A stretch of DNA of 33,763 nt, taken from positions 1 through 33,763 of the forward strand of contig JAFUFO010000032.1 in assembly GCA_017469885.1 (NCBI GenBank), written 5' to 3'. Below the pieces are notes generated by a model, which was not told the DNA's origin, did no database searches, and was given only the letters and a program-made list of their open reading frames with translations. Positions within the stretch are counted from its first letter, which is position 1; the number at the start of each line of letters is the position of its first letter. Made by a program: the position numbers and the translations under genes. This DNA comes from Solobacterium sp. Its GTDB lineage: Bacteria; Bacillota_I; Bacilli_A; Erysipelotrichales; Erysipelotrichaceae. This document shows positions 30,866 to 33,763 of the stretch, in pieces.

Positions 30866-31765
30866 TTAGGCACCAACGGCATCTGCCGCTGCCTGTGCAT
30901 CGGACTGTGAAAATCCCGCCAGAACAAGTTCAACGATAAGCGTGTTACGGTTATCTGTGTTTCGATCATATATGGACATAGCGCGATAGATCGCCTGTTG
31001 CGTCCAGCTTACCGCCAGGTTATCTGCGGCTCTGTCTGCCTGTTCTAAAGTATAGCCAGACGAGAGAAGTTCGCTTATAAGTTCAGCTCTGGACATTCCG
31101 GCATGGTTCGCCATAAGACGTGATGCAGCACTATTTACCGCAGTGTCATCCAGCTTCGACGGGGTGGGAGTAGATGGATTACTTACCGTCCCACTTGCAG
31201 GTTTCGTCCCGCCGATCACTGGCGCAACACCGTTATAGATCGAAGGATCCGGAGTCGGAGACACGCTCGGTTTTGGTGCAGCTTCAGTTTCAGACTCCTT
31301 CTCGTCAGTGTCCTCTTCATCCTCTTCAGATTCCACGTCTTCCTGCTCTTCATCGGTATCTTCTTCTATATCCTCAACCAGTTCTTCCGAATCCTCTTCA
31401 CTGACAGGCGACTCAGAAGGTGATGCAGACGCTTCTGGAGTTGCGGATACTTCCGGAATCGCCGTTTCCACAGTCGGTTCCGCAGTCATGACTGGCTCAG
31501 GTTCTTCCCTGGCCTTTCCAATCAGGGATCCAATGAAGAACGCGGCGATAACAGCTGCTACCGCAAGAAAACCATATACCGCCGGTCTTACACTTCGCTG
31601 TACCATCATGGATGGCTCTGTATCAGGATACTCATCCTGTTCATCATAGATTTCCTCGTCATATTCATCGGTTTCTTCTTCCGTCTCTGCATCAATCTCT
31701 TTGTTTTCGATTTTTGTATCAGAACGGACCATCACATCTAAGTAATCATCTTTCTTTTCTGTCAT
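30866..31765 (-). CDS. Membrane-anchored protein with two Ltp (host-cell surface lipoprotein) repeats
   Basis: A 299-aa bitopic protein: acidic cytoplasmic N-terminus (1-58), one transmembrane helix (about 62-82), a long Glu/Ser/Pro/Thr-rich extracellular stalk (85-205), and two tandem Ltp modules at 210-255 (AASRLMANHAGMSRAELISE...) and 256-298. Each has the A-x-x-Y/L, L-I-x-x-L, G-[YF]-[ST]-x-x-[QD]-A pattern. Ltp domains are HTH-like modules best known from the superinfection-exclusion lipoprotein of phage TP-J34; here they are held by a transmembrane helix instead of a lipid. The start at 31765 lies 3 nt after the previous stop, with a GGGGGATGAG ribosome site. Confidence 0.83.
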   Translation of the reverse strand: MTEKKDDYLDVMVRSDTKIENKEIDAETEEETDEYDEEIYDEQDEYPDTEPSMMVQRSVRPAVYGFLAVAAVIAAFFIGSLIGKAREEPEPVMTAEPTVETAIPEVSATPEASASPSESPVSEEDSEELVEDIEEDTDEEQEDVESEEDEEDTDEKESETEAAPKPSVSPTPDPSIYNGVAPVIGGTKPASGTVSNPSTPTPSKLDDTAVNSAASRLMANHAGMSRAELISELLSSGYTLEQADRAADNLAVSWTQQAIYRAMSIYDRNTDNRNTLIVELVLAGFSQSDAQAAADAVGA

Positions 31766-31768
31766 ATC

Positions 31769-32464
31769 TCATCCCCCTATCTTGATCTCCCCTACCGGGA
31801 TCGCCTGTCTGCTGACCTGGCCGTTGTTGTTCGTTGTTGAAATGCCATAGAACGTGATTGTAGTTTCACCCGCACGCGGAATCGACGTGGTCGGCACCGT
31901 GAAAGTTTCCTCCCCTATCGAAAGAGATATTTGATCACCGCCCGATGTGTATTCCCTGGCGAGCGAGCGATAGAGAAGGAACCCGTTGAGAAGAATGTTC
32001 AGTGCAAGAAGGATGAGGACCGGAACATTGCTTCCGCCCTTTGGCTGTCTGGCAGTATCATCCGCAAACACTTCTTCGTTTTGTTCTTCCGGTTCCTGGT
32101 AAGCATCCGCAGGCATTTGCTCGATCGCATCAAGCTGTTCTCTTGCCTTCTTAATTTCTTCTTCCTGTGCTTTCTCTTTCTGCTTTTTCTTAAGCATGGC
32201 TTCTCTGTTCAATACGGCGATCCTTGCCTTTTCGATCTCTTCTTCTGTGGGAGCGATGTAATCAAGCCCTTCATCGGAATCCAGAAACTTTGAAAGGATC
32301 TCTCTGTATCGCTCATCCCGAAGGTGCATAAACTTCCCGTTCTTCTGTGGAAACGTGATATTGCCGAAACAGATTGTGTACTCCTTCACCATCTCGTTTT
32401 CATCCTTCGCGGTGATCGTTCCGATCTTTGTCCGTCCGGGCTCCATTTTCTTGGGTTCTGCCAT
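31769..32464 (-). CDS. Coiled-coil single-pass membrane protein, unknown function
   Basis: A 231-aa protein with a cytoplasmic N-terminal domain (1-70, containing KEYTICFGNITFPQKNGKFM), a charged coiled coil (about 74-118), one transmembrane helix (about 147-166), and an extracellular C-terminal domain that looks beta-rich (ISLSIGEETFTVPTTSIPR). GGAGGG lies about 8 nt before the ATG at 32464. The next gene begins 3 nt after its stop, so it is tightly coupled to the Ltp-domain protein and then to the thioredoxin-like lipoprotein, suggesting an envelope complex. Family not recognised. Confidence 0.75.
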   Translation of the reverse strand: MAEPKKMEPGRTKIGTITAKDENEMVKEYTICFGNITFPQKNGKFMHLRDERYREILSKFLDSDEGLDYIAPTEEEIEKARIAVLNREAMLKKKQKEKAQEEEIKKAREQLDAIEQMPADAYQEPEEQNEEVFADDTARQPKGGSNVPVLILLALNILLNGFLLYRSLAREYTSGGDQISLSIGEETFTVPTTSIPRAGETTITFYGISTTNNNGQVSRQAIPVGEIKIGG

Positions 32465-32498
32465 CTCTCAATCCCTCCCATTTTTCCGATGTGTAAAT

Positions 32499-32528
32499 AA
32501 AAAGCACACCGTTTTGAGTTCGGTGTGC
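32499..32528 (-). terminator. Terminator of the HTH gene
   Basis: 8-bp stem GCACACCG / CGGTGTGC (32504-32511 with 32521-32528), then T5 on the minus strand. Confidence 0.85.
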
Positions 32529-32604
32529 GCTGATATCATCTTACACAATGCTATCGATGTTGTTATTACGTCATTTGCCACAATGTGTTGCGAGTATGTT
32601 GGTA

Positions 32605-32958
32605 TTACCGCTGATATTTGCTGATCATTGATTTGAAGATCTTCATCATTTCTTTTCTTCTTCTTGCCGGAAATGGACTCTCGGCCTTTATCTGTCCGAT
32701 CATCCAGTTCACTTCTTCCGGACTGAAGCGATGCGACTTCAAATAATAACCAACGCCATTCTCCTGCCATGTGCTGATGTCATAGCCATATTCCTTCAGC
32801 AGGTCGATGTTCGCATAAATCGTCCGCCTCTCAGCAGTAAGACCGTATTCATCCTCCAGAATTTTCGTTAATTCCTTTGTACTGAGCCAATGATCTTCGT
32901 CCGTATATTCGACGAGAACTCTTGCCATCGCAAGGGGAAGTTCTTTTTTGTCTGCCAT
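32605..32958 (-). CDS. Short DeoR/WYL-type HTH protein lacking the WYL domain
   Basis: A 117-aa protein. The N-terminal winged helix (about 8-70: LSTKELTKILEDEYGLTAER, then RTIYANIDLLKEYGYDI) and the wing GVGYYLKSHRFSPEEV match the DNA-binding part of WYL-family regulators. The remaining approximately 200 residues with the ligand-binding WYL domain are absent, and the stop is followed by a terminator, so this looks like a stand-alone short form rather than a frameshift. AGGAGG lies 4 nt before the ATG. It probably controls itself and perhaps the envelope operon downstream. Confidence 0.83.
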   Translation of the reverse strand: MADKKELPLAMARVLVEYTDEDHWLSTKELTKILEDEYGLTAERRTIYANIDLLKEYGYDISTWQENGVGYYLKSHRFSPEEVNWMIGQIKAESPFPARRRKEMMKIFKSMISKYQR

Positions 32959-32995
32959 GGTGCCTCCTGTTTTTAGGATATCAAATACAGAAAAT

Positions 32996-33031
32996 CATGC
33001 ACAATAGAATCTTGCATAGCATGCACTATCA
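32996..33031. promoter_or_regulatory. Repeated motif upstream of the HTH gene, possible operator
   Basis: CATGCACAAT (32996-33005) and CATGCACTAT (33020-33029) are direct repeats 24 bp apart. The second overlaps a palindrome TGCAT-AGC-ATGCA (33013-33025). Confidence 0.4.
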
Positions 33032-33039
33032 GGCAATGA

Positions 33040-33252
33040 TCATTCCGAGAGATCCTCATATGCTTTTCTGTTCTTTTTAATCAGATCTTTTGAAATATCT
33101 AACACTTCTGTATCAGATGCCATTTTCCTTTTTTCATCATCAGAAAAATCAATTGTCAGGTCCGATAGTTTTCCTTTAAGTATTTCTTCCGGATCCTTAT
33201 CAGTCTTTGCAATTCCTCGTAACTCTTTCATGCGTAATGTTTTTTTTGTCAT
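33040..33252 (-). CDS. 70-aa charged protein of unknown function
   Basis: ATG at 33252 follows AAGGAT with short spacing. The protein is highly charged and lysine-rich (MKELRGIAKTDKDPEEILKG; DISKDLIKKNRKAYEDLSE) with no membrane helix or recognised fold. Size and composition resemble small antitoxins or regulators, but no partner is adjacent. It lies between the third GG-motif gene and the HTH gene on the same strand. Confidence 0.55.
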   Translation of the reverse strand: MTKKTLRMKELRGIAKTDKDPEEILKGKLSDLTIDFSDDEKRKMASDTEVLDISKDLIKKNRKAYEDLSE

Positions 33253-33300
33253 ATTATCCTTATCCTACTCATTCTTAAAATACGTTAACTGGCTTCTATC

Positions 33301-33328
33301 AAAAAAGACCCGAATGATGATCCGGATC
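33301..33328 (-). terminator. Terminator of the GG-leader-like gene at 33738
   Basis: Minus strand: GATCCGGA pairs with TTCGGGTC (two G-U pairs) around a 6-nt loop, followed by T6. Confidence 0.75.
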
Positions 33329-33450
33329 CTTTAGTCAGGAACATGCATGGGTATGAATTCCCTGATCTCATTAGTCCTCATTCCCGCTGCTGACACTTTC
33401 CTGTTATTGCTGCGTTACCTTGTTATTTTTTCTGTAATACAATCTCCCGT

Positions 33451-33738
33451 TCAGTCTCCGTAGATTTCTCTCAGCATGGACATCATGGTCGCATGGTCAA
33501 CTGTCTGGCCGTCAATAAGATATAAGTTTTCAGTATCCGGATTATCTGACATTCTGCTGGCCCTCAGTTTAAATGATTCCATTATAAAGAAGGCGACTGC
33601 ACTCTTGGGATCATACTTGTCATAATCCGGATAATGCCGCTTAGCGTATTCCTGAAGCTCCTCGTTTTGTTCTTTTGTTCCGCCATTAATATAATTCAAT
33701 ACAGCGTCATTAATCTGTCTGCCGTTGATTTCTTTCAT
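33451..33738 (-). CDS. 95-aa protein with N-terminal double-glycine leader-like motif
   Basis: GGAGA lies 8-9 nt before the ATG at 33738; a GTG two codons upstream is too close to it. Residues 9-20 read INDAVLNYINGG: Ile at -4, Leu at -7 and Ile at -12 from the GG, again the double-glycine leader spacing. The downstream part is acidic and helical (TKEQNEELQEYAKRHYPDYD; KSAVAFFIMESFKLRA) and too large and charged for a classic bacteriocin. It may be a secreted peptide of the Nif11-like or related leader class, or a cytoplasmic protein with a chance motif. Confidence 0.65.
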   Translation of the reverse strand: MKEINGRQINDAVLNYINGGTKEQNEELQEYAKRHYPDYDKYDPKSAVAFFIMESFKLRASRMSDNPDTENLYLIDGQTVDHATMMSMLREIYGD

Positions 33739-33763
33739 GTTCACAGTCTCCGTTTACTCAATC

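Overview
The window reads as a chromosomal segment of a low-to-moderate GC Gram-positive bacterium (Bacillota). Strong AGGAGG-type ribosome sites, many intrinsic terminators, a PRD/PTS operon, lipoproteins and paired ABC exporters support this. A gut or rumen member of the Erysipelotrichia or Clostridia is my best guess, by inference only. No rRNA, tRNA or CRISPR array was seen. The left ~19.2 kb looks distinctly more GC-rich by eye than the rest, and the PTS operon (25.3-30.1 kb) is the most AT-rich part.

Layout. (a) 1-3.9 kb: the start of a small double-glycine-leader-like peptide gene, then a leftward operon of MBL-fold hydrolase, SAM methyltransferase and membrane-anchored alpha/beta hydrolase, then an Rpn/PD-(D/E)XK nuclease-family gene. 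(b) 3.9-9.3 kb: a heterodimeric ABC exporter whose two subunits carry complementary degenerate ATPase motifs, a two-cluster ferredoxin, a membrane-anchored esterase, and a 59-aa peptide with another GG motif. (c) 9.4-19.2 kb: a 2095-aa single-pass membrane protein combining Sel1 repeats, a BRCT-like domain and two long acidic linkers; a zinc-ribbon miniprotein; a membrane alpha/beta hydrolase; a tannase-like lipoprotein; and a 74-aa protein. (d) 19.2-25.1 kb, accessory island: an XRE regulator and a Ro60/TROVE-like (DUF2828-type) vWA protein, each with the same palindrome abutting the -35 box of its promoter; a small two-gene operon of unknown function; a HigB-HigA toxin-antitoxin cassette bordered by inverted repeats; and a BrnT-BrnA operon extended by one or two unknown genes. 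Between them lie gene fragments that are truncated copies of intact genes elsewhere in the window. (e) 25.3-30.1 kb: a PRD regulator plus ascorbate-type PTS EIIA, EIIB and EIIC and a SIS-domain protein. (f) 30.2-33.7 kb: a leftward set of cell-envelope genes (CPWC thioredoxin-like lipoprotein, Ltp-domain membrane protein, coiled-coil membrane protein), a short WYL-type HTH protein without the WYL domain, a 70-aa protein, and a third double-glycine-leader-like protein.

The strongest candidate for an undescribed system is the XRE + TROVE/vWA module. The regulator gene and the RNA-binding-protein gene share one operator/promoter design, and the 5' leader of the TROVE gene holds a stem closed by complementary ends that is a candidate Y-RNA-like element. 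A second theme is leaderless initiation: higB and the ferredoxin gene have a promoter whose -10 box ends 6 nt before the ATG, and neither has a Shine-Dalgarno sequence.
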